Assembly (NCBI RefSeq): GCF_000313615.1
Contig: NZ_AMZQ01000001.1
Span: 1 to 64,000, forward strand
From: Campylobacter showae CSUNSWCD
GTDB lineage: Bacteria > Campylobacterota > Campylobacteria > Campylobacterales > Campylobacteraceae
Direction of reading: 5' to 3'
DNA: 64,000 bases
Within the stretch, counting starts at the first letter, position 1; each line of letters begins with the position of its first letter. The translations under genes and the position numbers were made by a program. Below the pieces are notes generated by a model. It did no database searches and was not told the origin of the DNA. It was given only the letters and a program-made list of their open reading frames with translations. Positions 34,729 to 43,670 of the stretch are shown here, in pieces.

Positions 34729-36036
34729 CTAAACGCCTAAAATTCGCTTTATCTCCGCTTCGTTTGTTAGCTTGGAGTTGTATTTTACGACGAGATTTTG
34801 CGCGTTTTTATAGCACTCTACGACGCCTTTTTGCTTTTCGATCTCGGCTAGATCGGCGTCCGTGTCAGACGGCAGATAGATATTTTTAAAGATATTTGGA
34901 TTATCTAGCCATTTTAGCGCGATCAGCCATACGACGCAAAGCACCGTCACGACGGCGGAAAGCGCGCTAAGACCGTAAAATTTAAGCAAAGTACCGCCGC
35001 CGATACCGCCGATGAAGCTTCCCATGTAGCCAAATGCGTTAAAGATGCCTAAAACCGCGCCTTTTTGGCTTACTTTGCTAAATTTGGACGCCATTGATTG
35101 CAGGATCGGTTCGTGTAGGTTAAAGCCAATAAAAAATATAATCACGCCCGCGTAAAACAGCGGCTTGTGTCCGAGCGAGAGCGCGAAAAGTCCGTAGCAA
35201 ACGACGAAAAGCGATACGCCGATGACTAAAATTTGCTTTGTGATGCGCTTTGTTTCGCCGATCGCACCGCCGATACCCATCGCGATAAAGCCAAACACCG
35301 TCGCAACCGAGTAGATGCCGCTGAGGTCCTTTTTGTCCATGCCAAAATACTTCACTATAGCGATCGGAATCACGATAAAGGCCGCCGACATCAGCATTTT
35401 TTGCATGAAGTTGCTGATGTTCATGAGTAGTAAATTTCTGTTTGAGAGTAGCTTTACGGCCGGCGTTTTGGCCTGCGAGTGCGTAAATTTAGGCTCCTCG
35501 CCCACGGCCGTGTATAAAAGCACGATACAAACGACCGTAACCGCGATCGAGAGGTAAAAGAGGCTTGAAAGGCCGTATTTGGCGCTAAGTATCGGCGAAA
35601 GTATCATAGAAAGCGTAAAGCTAATGCCGATAAACGCGCCCATCATCGCCATCGCATGCCCGCGCACCTCCTCTTTGGTTATATCGCTCATCAGCGCGAT
35701 CGCCACGGCTCCTATCGCGCCCGCACCCTGGATAAATCTACCAAAAATCATCGTGTAGATATCAGTCGCCACCGCGCAGATCGCAGCTCCAACGATAAAG
35801 ACGAGCAGGCCTATTAGCATCGAGTTTTTGCGCCCGAAGCGGTCCGAGACGTAGCCAAAAACCACCTGAAACGTGATCTGCGACATCGCGTAAACGCCGA
35901 TGAGAACGCCGACTAAAAACTCGGTCGCCCCCTCGAGCTCGAGCGCGTAGACGCTGATAACGGGCAAAATGATAAATAGTCCGAAAAACCTGCTGCCGAT
36001 GATAAAAGATAAAGGTAAAGCGCTTTTTACTATCAT
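34729..36036 (-). CDS. Major facilitator superfamily transporter
   Basis: The 435-residue protein has twelve predicted membrane helices, the MFS loop motif GYVSDRFGRKNSMLIG near residue 61 after helix 2, and PIAIVKYFGMDKKDLSGIYS at the start of the second half. A cytoplasmic C-terminal tail of about 50 residues follows the last helix (DTDADLAEIEKQKGVVECYK). This is a drug:H+ antiporter-like branch, common in Campylobacter (Cj1375 type); the substrate is unknown. Ribosome site AAAGGAAA. No regulator is adjacent. Confidence 0.85.
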   Translation of the reverse strand: MIVKSALPLSFIIGSRFFGLFIILPVISVYALELEGATEFLVGVLIGVYAMSQITFQVVFGYVSDRFGRKNSMLIGLLVFIVGAAICAVATDIYTMIFGRFIQGAGAIGAVAIALMSDITKEEVRGHAMAMMGAFIGISFTLSMILSPILSAKYGLSSLFYLSIAVTVVCIVLLYTAVGEEPKFTHSQAKTPAVKLLSNRNLLLMNISNFMQKMLMSAAFIVIPIAIVKYFGMDKKDLSGIYSVATVFGFIAMGIGGAIGETKRITKQILVIGVSLFVVCYGLFALSLGHKPLFYAGVIIFFIGFNLHEPILQSMASKFSKVSQKGAVLGIFNAFGYMGSFIGGIGGGTLLKFYGLSALSAVVTVLCVVWLIALKWLDNPNIFKNIYLPSDTDADLAEIEKQKGVVECYKNAQNLVVKYNSKLTNEAEIKRILGV

Positions 36037-36266
36037 AAATTTTCCTTTTTAAAGGAGTAATTTTACCCGAATTTTGATAATACGTAAATTAAAGCCGAAT
36101 TTGATAAAATGTGAGCGGTAAATTTAAAAAATCGGCAAAGTTATCTTGCGATGAATTTAAATGTTGCGACGAAATTTTCGACCGAAGATAGAACATATAG
36201 TTCATCGAGGGAGGAAATTTCTAGCTCATTTAAAGGCGCGCAAGAGAAGCCGAAAAAGGAAAAATT

Positions 36267-36911
36267 TTGAAAATAGTTTTAGCAACATCCAACTCCGACA
36301 AAGTGCGCGAAATAAAAAATTTTTTAAAAGATTACGAAATTTACGCACTGCGCGAAATTTGCGAGCCCTTTGAGATCGTCGAGGACGGCGCGACTTTCGC
36401 CGCAAATGCGCTAATCAAAGCTCGCGCGGTGTACGCTAAGCTACGCGAGCTAAATTTGGCAGACGAGTTTATCGCGCTAAGCGACGATAGCGGCATCAGC
36501 GTGGAGGCTCTTGGCGGTAGGCCAGGGATTTACTCCGCGAGATTTAGCGATATGAACGAGCTGGGGCAGATAACTGGCAAAAGTGCGACTGATGCTAGCA
36601 ACCGCGCAAAGCTGATCTCGGAGCTAAAAGCGCTAAATTTAACCAGCTCGCCTGCGTTTTATACTGCTTGTATCGCGGTTAGCTCAAATTTGGGCGACTT
36701 TACGGCGCACGGCTTTATGCATGGCACTGCGATAAACGAGGAGCGCGGCAGCAACGGCTTTGGCTACGATAGCCTTTTTATCCCGCGCGGCTTTACGCAG
36801 ACTCTGGGCGAGCTAGACGACGCTACAAAGCTAAAAATCTCTCACCGCTCAAAGGGACTTGAGCTCATAAAGTACGTGTTAAAGAGCCTTGAGAGAAAAT
36901 TTGGGCGCTAA
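36267..36911 (+). CDS. rdgB: XTP/dITP pyrophosphatase RdgB (HAM1 family)
   Basis: The 214-residue enzyme removes ITP, dITP and XTP from the nucleotide pool. It shows VLATSNSDKVREIKNFL at the N terminus, LSDDSGISVEALGGRPGIYSARFS near residues 71-94 with the metal-binding acidic pair, GFGYDSLFIP near 172 and the C-terminal KLKISHRSKGLE. The start is TTG at 36267 behind AAAAAGGA; there is no suitable ATG. Length is slightly above the usual 195-205, owing to an insertion near residue 95. The gene is independent. Confidence 0.95.
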   Translation: MKIVLATSNSDKVREIKNFLKDYEIYALREICEPFEIVEDGATFAANALIKARAVYAKLRELNLADEFIALSDDSGISVEALGGRPGIYSARFSDMNELGQITGKSATDASNRAKLISELKALNLTSSPAFYTACIAVSSNLGDFTAHGFMHGTAINEERGSNGFGYDSLFIPRGFTQTLGELDDATKLKISHRSKGLELIKYVLKSLERKFGR

Positions 36912-36988
36912 ATTTAGGGCGCGAAAGAAAAAGCAAATTTGCGCGGCAAAAACCTGGCTAAATTTGCCGTCCCTTAACGCTAGCGCGG

Positions 36989-36994
36989 TATAAT
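36989..36994 (+). promoter_or_regulatory. Candidate -10 box (TATAAT) for the HAD phosphatase gene
   Basis: TATAAT within GCGGTATAATCGCG lies 27 bases before the ATG at 37022. Confidence 0.55.
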
Positions 36995-37021
36995 CGCGCA
37001 AATTTAAAATTTGAGACGAAG

Positions 37022-37609
37022 ATGAATCTGGTTTTATTCGACTTTGACGGGACGATCACGCGCGACGACTCGCTGCTGGAGTTTATCGCCTACGTCGTGG
37101 GATTTAAGAAATTTTTTCGGGGTATTTTTTGGCTTTCGCCCGTTTTGATCGGCTATAAGCTAAAAATTTGCAGCAACAACTACGCTCGCAGGCGGCTGAT
37201 GACGTACTTTTTCGCGGGGATGAGCGCGGATAAATTTGCTCAAATTTGCAAAAAATACTCAAACACGCACATCGAAGATATCGTGAAATTTTCCGCGATG
37301 GCAAAGATCGCCGAGTATAAGGCAAACGGCGACAAAGTCGTGATCGTGACGGCGTCGCTCGAGGACTGGCTAGCTCCGTGGTGCAGGGCGCAGGGGCTTG
37401 AGCTACTGGGCACTCGTATCAAGAAAAAGGGCGGCGTGATAACGGGCGAGATCGACGGTGCCAACTGTTATGGCGCTGAGAAGGTGCGCCGCGTGCGCGA
37501 GGCGTACGACACGGATGCCTTTGATCGCGTGATCGCATACGGCGACAGCAGGGGCGATAAGGAGATGCTGGAGTTTGCCGACGAGGCGCATTATAGGGTG
37601 TTTGATTGA
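37022..37609 (+). CDS. HAD-IB family phosphatase (SerB-like)
   Basis: The 195-residue protein has the HAD nucleophile motif FDFDGTITRDDS (Asp8 and Asp10), motif II in VVIVTASLEDW near residue 110 and motif III/IV as AYGDSRGDKEML near 173. A helical cap region (SNNYARRRLMTYFFAGMSAD) lies between motifs I and II. This is the HAD-IB subfamily, which includes phosphoserine phosphatases and phospholipid phosphatases. Substrate unknown; the small cap is like that of the lysophospholipid-type members. Cytoplasmic or peripheral. Confidence 0.85.
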   Translation: MNLVLFDFDGTITRDDSLLEFIAYVVGFKKFFRGIFWLSPVLIGYKLKICSNNYARRRLMTYFFAGMSADKFAQICKKYSNTHIEDIVKFSAMAKIAEYKANGDKVVIVTASLEDWLAPWCRAQGLELLGTRIKKKGGVITGEIDGANCYGAEKVRRVREAYDTDAFDRVIAYGDSRGDKEMLEFADEAHYRVFD

Positions 37610-37701
37610 GTCGTAAAACCGTAGGACAATCTCAACCTGAATTTCTTTTTTGATTAAATTTACATTTCATAAAAATCTTTTTGAGCAAAATAGCGTATTT
37701 T

Positions 37702-37878
37702 TTAGAAGCGTTTTATGATTTTAAAGTTCAAATCGAGCAATCGTTCAAACGGTGTTTTGTAGTTTTTGTAAATTTTTAAAGCTTGTATATTTACCTCTTT
37801 GATGAGTCTTGCGATATTTAAAACCTTATTTTTTTGCTTATTAAGCGTGAGAAAAGGAGCTTTTCGGTACTCGCTGCG
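37702..37878 (-). pseudogene. Fragment of an unidentified gene (58 codons)
   Basis: The minus strand carries a protein-like frame without a start: RSEYRKAPFLTLNKQKNKVL and onwards to KTPFERLLDLNFKIIKRF, ending at TAA (37702-37704). In the neighbouring frame upstream, TVGFIINEALTQR may be its continuation, which would imply a frameshift near 37880. I do not recognise the family. The whole 37610-38046 gap is AT-rich compared with its surroundings and opens the accessory islet that continues to 40.98 kb. Confidence 0.4.
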
Positions 37879-38046
37879 TTAAGGCTTCGTTTATAATAAA
37901 ACCTACAGTGTTATCATTTTAGTATCCTGTCTCTAAAACGAAATGAATGTCTTTTGTTTATTCGAAATGTTGCAAAAATAGTAATTTGTTTTTTGAGAAT
38001 ACTTCTAGTTTGTGTCGGTTTTATTGCACCGATATTGCGTTGTATT

Positions 38047-38835
38047 TTAGCTCTTGCTTAAAAATCTTATAGCTGATTTCCTAGCTTTTTCTATTTTTTC
38101 TTCATTTTTGTTTTCAACTGAGGTAGATGATATCCATTTTTTACCAAATAAAATTTGGGCTGCTTCTACCATGATCCCGCAAGCGTACAGATCTTTTTCG
38201 GCTGAAATGCTTTGAATAAATGCGGTTTTTGTTTTGATGCGTAATATCTCTTGTTTGACTCGGTGAAAGGACATTTGCATGAGGCTCGCTGCCGACCATG
38301 CCCTACAAAGGCTATCTTTGTTGCTTAGCATCTCTCCCGTCAAGATATCTATCTCCTCTTGTCTGCCTATCCAGCCTAAGGCTATTATGAGCTTTTGGCG
38401 AAGTATATTATCGGCGTTCATAAAAGAGAGGATCTGCGGGATAAGGCGGTCGCAAAACGGTGCGTAAAAATCTCTATGCTTGGATCTAGAAAGGATCTGC
38501 GCCGCAAGATAGATAGTTGAAATTTTTAGATTTTGATCGGCTGTTTTGGTTAGCTGCTCAAGTAAAAACTCTATCCCATCTCCTCCATGCTTATCAAAGC
38601 TGCTTTCTAAATTTAGCCTCTTATCTTCTCGCCACTGCTTGCAGATGAGCTCATAGTGGTAGGCTACCTCGTCGCTGTCGCCTAAATTTGCAATAAATTC
38701 GATCCTTTTATTGTCTGGGAAATTTTCTTTTCCTAAATTTAAGTAGATTTTTTCAAAATCCGCTCTTGTAAGATTTTCATGGCTTATTCCCTGCTGCTTA
38801 AGCTCTTTTGAAATTTCGTCGGCTAAATTTGACAT
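38047..38835 (-). CDS. HEAT-repeat protein, unknown function
   Basis: I choose the ATG at 38835 (262 residues) because GGAATAAAG precedes it; an in-frame ATG 33 bases further upstream is possible. The protein is helical with repeating pairs such as IEFLLEQLTKTADQNLKISTIYLAAQIL and LIPQILSFMNADNILRQKLIIALGWIG, a HEAT-like superhelix in the C-terminal two thirds. It is cytoplasmic and AT-rich relative to core genes. Similar HEAT proteins are frequent among immunity genes of polymorphic toxins, and the next gene is a DUF1963 protein often found in such clusters, but no toxin is seen here. Function unassigned. Confidence 0.65.
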   Translation of the reverse strand: MSNLADEISKELKQQGISHENLTRADFEKIYLNLGKENFPDNKRIEFIANLGDSDEVAYHYELICKQWREDKRLNLESSFDKHGGDGIEFLLEQLTKTADQNLKISTIYLAAQILSRSKHRDFYAPFCDRLIPQILSFMNADNILRQKLIIALGWIGRQEEIDILTGEMLSNKDSLCRAWSAASLMQMSFHRVKQEILRIKTKTAFIQSISAEKDLYACGIMVEAAQILFGKKWISSTSVENKNEEKIEKARKSAIRFLSKS

Positions 38836-38970
38836 AACTTTATTCCATTTTATTTTAATTCGTTGCACATGTTTTATGTAAATATATTTTAAAATTAAAT
38901 ATGCATCATAAAATACTACAATGCCTTTTAAGTTTACAAAAATCTAATTTTATAATCTGTTTTTGGCTTT

Positions 38971-39732
38971 TTAACAGCAATCCCAATACATCCACGTCTT
39001 ATCGAAATTCCTGTTTTTCAAATCGTCTTTATTGATAAAAAAATGAGCCGTGCCGGTATCGCCGAACATAATCTTATCATCGCTGTCGATTTGCAAAAGC
39101 GAAACATCATTCTTATGTTCTTGCCCGTAATCGCGCGGATCGGTCTGCGCAAAATACGAGTAGCCGCCTATCTTGTGCCCAGTGCCGTAAAATAAATCAT
39201 CAAATGCTTCTTTTTGGGCAGATTCAAGCGTATCATAAAGATCCCACGGACTTTTTCCGTTGAACATACAGTTGCACCGAAAATCTTCGGTACCGCCGTA
39301 CTCTTCAGCTTCTTTAAACTGCAAACGGTGCCCGCACCATATCGGGCAGTCTTCGTACAAATCTTCGGTTAAGAACGGAAAATCAGTTTGAGGCGGCGCG
39401 TCCGTATGCTCGTGGAAAAGTACTTTTATTTCTTCGCAATCGTACCACCCATCCGCCGAAACGAAAAACTGCATAATACCATTTTTGGGATAATCGTCCA
39501 AATGCGGAATTTCCGAAAAATTTAATTGCGCCCATAAAATAAGCGGCTTGCCATCCTTGTCTTTTGGATAGTCCGTACCGATAGGCAAATAAGGGGCTCC
39601 CAAAAACTTGGAACTTTTTATATTCGTTGTTTCACCGCTTTTTAGGGGTTCGGCAAGAATTCGGGCAGAACGCAGTTTGTATTTTTGCAGGGTGGGTTCG
39701 TACTCTCTTAGAAAATCCGGAAATTGTTTCAT
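38971..39732 (-). CDS. YwqG/DUF1963 family protein
   Basis: The 253-residue protein has the YwqG pattern: SSKFLGAPYLPIGTDYPKDK near residues 40-60, PLILWAQLNFSEIPHLDDYPKNGIMQFFVS near 63-92, a central cysteine and histidine-containing insert (CPIWCGHRLQF), KIGGYSYFAQTDPR near 186, and the end LLQIDSDD...MFGDTGTAHFFI. All these blocks are family hallmarks. YwqG-type proteins are cytoplasmic and of unknown activity; they often accompany toxin-immunity loci. ATG preceded by AAGGAG. It adjoins the HEAT gene and the duplicated moeA end. Confidence 0.85.
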   Translation of the reverse strand: MKQFPDFLREYEPTLQKYKLRSARILAEPLKSGETTNIKSSKFLGAPYLPIGTDYPKDKDGKPLILWAQLNFSEIPHLDDYPKNGIMQFFVSADGWYDCEEIKVLFHEHTDAPPQTDFPFLTEDLYEDCPIWCGHRLQFKEAEEYGGTEDFRCNCMFNGKSPWDLYDTLESAQKEAFDDLFYGTGHKIGGYSYFAQTDPRDYGQEHKNDVSLLQIDSDDKIMFGDTGTAHFFINKDDLKNRNFDKTWMYWDCC

Positions 39733-39809
39733 GGTTATACTCCTTAAATTTGGCGCTGGAGGAATTTACCCTGCGCCCCTAAGTTGCAAAACTAAATTTA
39801 ACCTCAAAT

Positions 39810-40028
39810 TTAAACCATTTTGAGCACTTCGACTATCTCGCCCTTTGCGATAAATTCGGTTTCTTTGGGGATGATTAAAAGCGCGGCACCCCCTGTTAGA
39901 TTGTTTACAATCGCCGAGCTGCCCAGCTTTTTGCCGTCTAAATTTACGTAAATTTTGCCGCCCAGATTGACTAAATTTACCGCCGTAAACTCCAAAAACG
40001 GCGAGCGTTTTTTGTAATTTAATATCAA
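39810..40028 (-). pseudogene. Duplicated 3' end of moeA
   Basis: This 72-codon frame repeats the last 70 or so residues of MoeA at 41002, from YKKRSPFLEFTAVNLVN to EIVEVLKMV, with a few changes (LGGK for RDGK, KKLG for KKMG). At DNA level 39813-40019 and the end of moeA (about 41004-41213) look roughly 90 percent identical. There is no proper start or ribosome site. It marks an imperfect direct repeat flanking the unknown gene at 40034-40977, as would arise when a segment was inserted next to moeA by recombination through homologous DNA. Confidence 0.85.
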
Positions 40029-40033
40029 AGCGG

Positions 40034-40977
40034 CTAAATTTTAGCCTCTACCCACTCGCCTAAAATTTTACTAAAATCCTCTATCATCGCGGCAAAATCA
40101 TACTCAAGCTTGCTTTGTTTGCGCGCGATCTGTTTTAGCGCCGTTAAAAAATACTCGCCTATTTTTTGCTTTTGCTTTGCGTGTGAAAGCTCGCTAAACT
40201 CGCGCTCAAAATATATCTGCGCGCCCGTTTTGCCCGTATCTTTTCTAAACGGCGCATACTCGAATCTATTTCGCAGATAGTAGCCCCCAGCACGGCGCTC
40301 CTCCTCGCTCATCATTTCGCGTATCAGCTCCCATGCGCGCTGCGAGCTTAGGCGCGGCTTATCGGGCGTGATGATGTAGTGTGTTTTGCAGCCGTCATCC
40401 GAGAAGCTAAATGCGCACGATAGCTTGATGTAGTTGATCGCACAGCCGTAAATTTTAGGGCGCATTTTGGCATTTAGCGCCGGTTGTAGATCCGCAAAGT
40501 GCTGATAGCGCGCGTGATGCGGACCGGATTTTTGGCTATCCAGTTGCGCTGGCTGTTTAATTTGACGTCTTGTATGTCCTCTTTTACTGGGCGCGAGAGC
40601 GTTTTGCCCGCCGCATCCGGGCTTTCGTGAAAGAACGTATCGCCGTCTTGCATGCTTAGCCCGGTTTTGCGTTTCGACCACGTAGCTTCTACAAAGCGCG
40701 GCTCGCCGTGCGCATTTAAAAAATAGGTCATCGCATAACCGTTGTAAAATTTCCCGCGCAGCGCTTCTAAGCTCTCGCGCTCGCCCCAGCCTATGATCGC
40801 TAGGCATTCGCAAATTTTAACGGCCCTGTTCCACTCGCTAGCGTTTTTATAAAAGGCGTAGCGGTCAAATTCGCCCAGCAGCCGCTCGCGGATTAAAATT
40901 TGATCCTGGGTGCGCAGAAAAATTTCTAGTTCGGCGAGGTTTTCTATTTCGTAAATTTGCTCTAAAATTTCACTCAT
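40034..40977 (-). pseudogene. Unknown accessory gene, frameshifted
   Basis: The N-terminal part (from ATG 40977, behind AAAGG) reads SEILEQIYEIENLAELEIFL onward to SQRNWIAKNPVRI and then stops at 40474. The C-terminal part continues in another frame: RYQHFADLQPALNAKMRP, then KIYGCAINYIKLSCAFSF and on to the end ILGEWVEAKI at 40034. Joining them near 40510-40540, where there is a run of five A on the coding strand, gives about 315 residues. I do not recognise the family. The gene lies between moeA and the duplicated moeA end, so it is probably imported cargo. Either a true frameshift mutation or a sequencing error explains the break. Confidence 0.6.
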
Positions 40978-41001
40978 TATCAACCTTTAAATTACTTAAA
41001 T

Positions 41002-42198
41002 TTAAACCATTTTTAGCACTTCGACTATCTCGCCCTTTGCGATAAATTCGGTTTCTTTTGGGATGATTAAAAGCGCGGCGCCTCCCGTGAGGTTATTTAC
41101 GATCGCCGAGCTACCCATCTTTTTGCCGTCTAAATTTACGTAAATTTTACCGTCGCGATTTACTAAATTTACCGCCGTAAACTCCAAAAACGGCGAGCGC
41201 TTTTTGTAGTCCTCGTCCATGATCGCCGTGATTTTAGGCTCACTAGCACCAAACCACGCGTTTAGCAGCACTCGCACGTAGAGCACGCACATCACTATCG
41301 CCGAGTACGGAAAGCCCGGCAGCGCAAAAATGTATTTTTCGCCCGCTTTTGCTACTTTGATGTGGCGGCCCGGCTTGATCGCGGCGCTGTCGATGATAAT
41401 GTCGAAATTTTCGCCCAGCGCGCCCTTGACGAAGTCGTAGTCGCCCATGCTGATGCCGCCGGTGGTGACGAGCACGTCGGCTGATTTTAGCGCGCGGACG
41501 ATGGCGTCTTTTACGAGCTCGGCGCGGTCGCGTACTATCTCGCACAGCACGGGTTCGCCGCCCATTTTGCGCACCATGGCCGCGATGCCTACGTGGTTTG
41601 AGCTGTGGATCTGCGCGGCGTTTTCTAGCGGTTCGCCGAGGTCTTTTATCTCGCTTCCAGTCGCCAGTACCGCAACGCGCGGCCGCACGAATACGCTAAC
41701 GTTAAAGATCCCAAGCTCGGCTAGCAGCGCAGTCTCGGCGTAGCCTATCGTCGCGCCTTTTTTGATTAGGATTTCGCCTTTTTTGTAGCTTTCGCCCACT
41801 TCGCGTACGGCAAAGCCCTTTGCGACGGATTTTTTGATCACGACCTTGCTACCTACGACCTCGACGTTTTCGACCGGGATTAGCGTGTCGGTACCTTCGC
41901 TCATCAGCGAGCCGGTGAAGGTTTTGACGCATTTTACGCCCTCGACTTTTAGCCCTTTGTCGCTGCCTGCGGGCAGATCGGTGATGAGCTCAAGCTCGCT
42001 CAGCCCCTCTTGCCACGCAAACGCGTAGCCGTCCATAGCGGAGACGGGACGCTCCGGGTAGTTATCCTGCGCCGCGATATCTACGGCGATACGGCGATCA
42101 AGTGCTTGCGTGAGCGTGACCTTTTCCACGCGGTCCCACGGAGCCAGCGTAGAGCGTAAAATTTCAAGAGAGGCCTCATAACTCATAAATTCTTTCAT
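41002..42198 (-). CDS. moeA: Molybdopterin molybdenumtransferase MoeA
   Basis: The 398-residue enzyme inserts molybdate into adenylylated molybdopterin. Typical blocks are VSAMDGYAFAW near residue 48, TGSLMSEGTDTLIPVENV near 95, VLATGSEIKDLG near 185, DVLVTTGGISMGDYDFVKGAL near 244 and PGFPYSAIVMCVLY near 300. Length is normal (about 400). It supplies cofactor for FdhA. The gene is divergent from the TelA-like gene; the gap between them contains hairpin element B1. Its last 70 codons have a second, diverged copy at 39810. Confidence 0.95.
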   Translation of the reverse strand: MKEFMSYEASLEILRSTLAPWDRVEKVTLTQALDRRIAVDIAAQDNYPERPVSAMDGYAFAWQEGLSELELITDLPAGSDKGLKVEGVKCVKTFTGSLMSEGTDTLIPVENVEVVGSKVVIKKSVAKGFAVREVGESYKKGEILIKKGATIGYAETALLAELGIFNVSVFVRPRVAVLATGSEIKDLGEPLENAAQIHSSNHVGIAAMVRKMGGEPVLCEIVRDRAELVKDAIVRALKSADVLVTTGGISMGDYDFVKGALGENFDIIIDSAAIKPGRHIKVAKAGEKYIFALPGFPYSAIVMCVLYVRVLLNAWFGASEPKITAIMDEDYKKRSPFLEFTAVNLVNRDGKIYVNLDGKKMGSSAIVNNLTGGAALLIIPKETEFIAKGEIVEVLKMV

Positions 42199-42210
42199 TT
42201 TTTTCCTTTT

Positions 42211-42340
42211 TGATTCCCCGGCTCGGCTGGATTTTAAATAGTTTTCGGCTAGGATACTCGGGTCACGGACGACTGGTCCGCTCCCGTCGTATCCGCCGCA
42301 AACTATTTAAACTACACACAATCCGTCTGGAATATTTTTC
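42211..42340 (+). repeat. Variable-stem hairpin element, copy B1
   Basis: TGATTCCCC begins the element. Arms TTTAAATAGTTTTCGGC (42233-42249) and GCCGCAAACTATTTAAA (42295-42311) pair with one mismatch; GGATAC/GTATCC and CGGAC-GACTG-GTCCG form inner stems. The right flank ATCCGTCTGGAATATTT recurs in copy B2 (47673-47689). The internal words CTCGGGTCA and CTCCCGTCG around the inner stem are almost those of copy A1. Confidence 0.7.
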
Positions 42341-42424
42341 CGATTTTACTAAATTTAATCGTAAATTATGCTAATAAGGCATAGAAGTTTATTATTAAGC
42401 CTGCAAAAAGCGTACAAATTTAGT

Positions 42425-42430
42425 TATAAT
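42425..42430 (+). promoter_or_regulatory. Candidate -10 box (TATAAT) for the TelA-like operon
   Basis: TATAAT lies 30 bases before the TTG start at 42460. Confidence 0.55.
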
Positions 42431-42459
42431 AACTCTCAAATTTAAGCAAAGGACAAGCT

Positions 42460-43527
42460 TTGAATCAAATCGCTAAAACTCCACAAGACGTCGTCGCTCT
42501 ACTTATCGAAAAAAGGAAAGAATTTACCGATCCCAAAGAATTTATCGTATCGTTTGGCAAGGATGAGCTCGGCGAGTTTGAAAAGCTAAACGGCGATATG
42601 GATATGAAGGTCGGCGACTTGCTTAGTATGAGCCAAAGCGTAGGAAGCTCGGTTGGCGAGTCGTTAAAGTCGGTCAAAAAATACTCCGCCGAACTCATCA
42701 AAGCAAGCGACAAGATGAAAGAGGGCGGACTGGGGGCGAAATTTATAAATTTCTTGCTCGGCAAAGACCTGGCCGCCGAACTAGCTAGCAAATATCAAAG
42801 CGTGTCAAGCTTGTTTGAAGAAATCACGGCAAATTTAAAACACTCCATAAATGTTTTAGAAGCTAGAAACGCCGAAATCTCCGAGAAGCAAAAGGAACTT
42901 TCACTCATCATCGAAAGCATAAAAGGCAAAATAGAAATTTTAAGCAAAACAGACGAGCTCATCGAAAATTTAGCGGCAAATCAAACAGACGAAGAGCAGA
43001 AAAAATTCCTCCTCGAAGAGGCGCTATTTTACATCCGTATGCATTTGCAAAATTTGCAACAGGTACTGGTCGTGATGCAGCAAAGCCTCGCAAACTACGC
43101 TACTATCAAACACAATAACTCGCTTTTGAGTTTCGCCACGCAAAACACGATCACAACGAGCATCACGGCGCTAAAAACCAACGTCTACATCGCAAGCGCA
43201 GCGCAAGAAGGCAAGAAGCAGTTAAAAGCGGTTTCTGAGATGGATAAGCTCGCAAACGACATCATCTTAAAAAACGCGCAGGACGTAAACGATACGGCAA
43301 CGGACGTGATGGCAAAGGTCGCAGGCGGCGCGCTAGATAACGAGAACCTTGAAAAAGCGATAAATTTGATGATAGATTCGCTAGATAAGATAGAAAATTT
43401 CAAAAACGAGGCGCTACCGAAGATGAAAGAAAATATCGCTAAAATCGCGCAGATGAGCAAGACGCTGGAAAGCAAGGTAAATAAACTCGAAAAGATCGAG
43501 CAAAGCGACGTGTATAGCATAGAGTAG
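42460..43527 (+). CDS. TelA-like (toxic anion resistance family) helical protein
   Basis: The 355-residue protein starts at TTG 42460 behind AAAGGAC. It is almost entirely helical with coiled-coil stretches (ISEKQKELSLIIESIKGKIEIL, KAINLMIDSLDKIENFKNEA) and has the TelA/KlaA-like layout: MHLQNLQQVLVVMQQSLANYATIKHNN, then NTITTSITALKTNVYIASAAQEGKK. TelA relatives are named for tellurite resistance but probably act in envelope stress. The gene precedes yqiJ- and flotillin-like genes in one direction, suggesting a membrane-stress module. No signal peptide. The assignment rests on pattern, not on alignment. Confidence 0.65.
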   Translation: MNQIAKTPQDVVALLIEKRKEFTDPKEFIVSFGKDELGEFEKLNGDMDMKVGDLLSMSQSVGSSVGESLKSVKKYSAELIKASDKMKEGGLGAKFINFLLGKDLAAELASKYQSVSSLFEEITANLKHSINVLEARNAEISEKQKELSLIIESIKGKIEILSKTDELIENLAANQTDEEQKKFLLEEALFYIRMHLQNLQQVLVVMQQSLANYATIKHNNSLLSFATQNTITTSITALKTNVYIASAAQEGKKQLKAVSEMDKLANDIILKNAQDVNDTATDVMAKVAGGALDNENLEKAINLMIDSLDKIENFKNEALPKMKENIAKIAQMSKTLESKVNKLEKIEQSDVYSIE

Positions 43528-43670
43528 AGCGGCGCGAAGGTCAAATTTGACGCAAGGCGCGATGAATTTTGGGTTCTCTAGCGGTAAACGTCAAATTTGT
43601 ATCTAGCGAGTAAATCCACGTTTAAATTTGATTTTGAAAACGGCAAAATTTAAAAACAAAAAGGTAAAAG

